A DNA stretch of 5,860 nt from an uncultured Sporolactobacillus sp. (lineage in GTDB: Bacteria > Bacillota > Bacilli > Bacillales > Sporolactobacillaceae), in NCBI GenBank assembly GCA_900543345.1, contig UQRJ01000195.1, forward strand, positions 1 through 5,860, read 5' to 3'. A program made the translations under genes and the position numbers. Below the pieces are notes generated by a model. That model had not been told where the DNA came from, ran no database searches, and saw only the letters and a program-made list of their open reading frames with translations. Positions 5,822 through 5,860 of the stretch are shown piece by piece. Within the stretch, counting starts at the first letter, position 1; each line of letters starts with the position of its first letter.

Positions 5822-5860
5822 CTGTCTCTTATACACATCTGACGCTGCCGACGAATAGCC
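5822..5860 (-). other. Illumina Nextera adapter (sequencing artefact), right end
   Basis: This is the reverse complement of the adapter at the left end: the Tn5 mosaic end at 5822-5840, the read-1 primer part at 5841-5854, and the first six bases of the same index complement (ATAGCC) at 5855-5860. Genomic sequence ends at 5821. The adapter reads in frame into the acyltransferase gene and supplies an ATG, so it fakes the protein start MYKRQ. Anything beyond this point in the real genome is unknown. Confidence 0.98.

Noticed and set aside
1..5860. Composite transposon with inverted Tn5 mosaic ends
   Set aside because: The mosaic ends are joined to the read-1 primer, an index and the P5 primer end, which occur only in library adapters. 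There is no transposase in the window.

Overview
This window looks like one assembled contig from a bacterium, most likely a mid-GC Bacillota in the Bacilli (Bacillaceae/Sporolactobacillaceae type). The reasons are strong Shine-Dalgarno sequences (GGGGAGGAA, AGAGGT, AGAGGG), a GTG start behind a strong SD, a Gram-positive style lipoprotein binding protein, and an intergenic repeat of a kind I remember from Bacillaceae genomes. Genus is not resolved. Both ends are not genomic DNA: 1-48 and 5822-5860 are Illumina Nextera read-1 adapter (Tn5 mosaic end, primer part, and the same i5 index AAGGCTAT) in inverted orientation. The genomic part is about 49-5821.

All convincing genes lie on the minus strand, so transcription runs from right to left. 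First comes a membrane acyltransferase of the acyltransferase-3 type (4670-5821), whose true N-terminus is lost at the adapter junction. Its stop overlaps by one base the start of an AMP-forming acyl-CoA synthetase (3141-4670) that most resembles the AAE3/Pcs60 (oxalate--CoA ligase) branch. Then follows a 177-base gap filled largely by a structured repeat (about 2990-3137). After it comes an aliphatic-sulfonate ABC importer in the order ssuA (lipoprotein binding protein, 2016-2963), ssuC (permease, 1236-2000) and ssuB (ATPase, 466-1239), with a 15-base gap and a 4-base overlap between them.

The ligase and acyltransferase could form an activation and transfer pair: the ligase makes an acyl-CoA and the membrane enzyme moves the acyl group to a surface or lipid acceptor. 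This is inference from coupling and family. SsuABC would import organosulfonates as a sulfur source, but the desulfonating monooxygenase (SsuD) and flavin reductase (SsuE) are not in the window. No clear promoter was seen. The region 49-465 downstream of ssuB holds no gene I can support, only two candidate terminators in opposite directions and unclear open stretches.

The two most useful observations are the adapter contamination, which creates a false MYKRQ protein start, and the structured repeat, which creates a false 49-residue N-terminal extension on SsuA. I see no new defence system, mobile element or CRISPR array.
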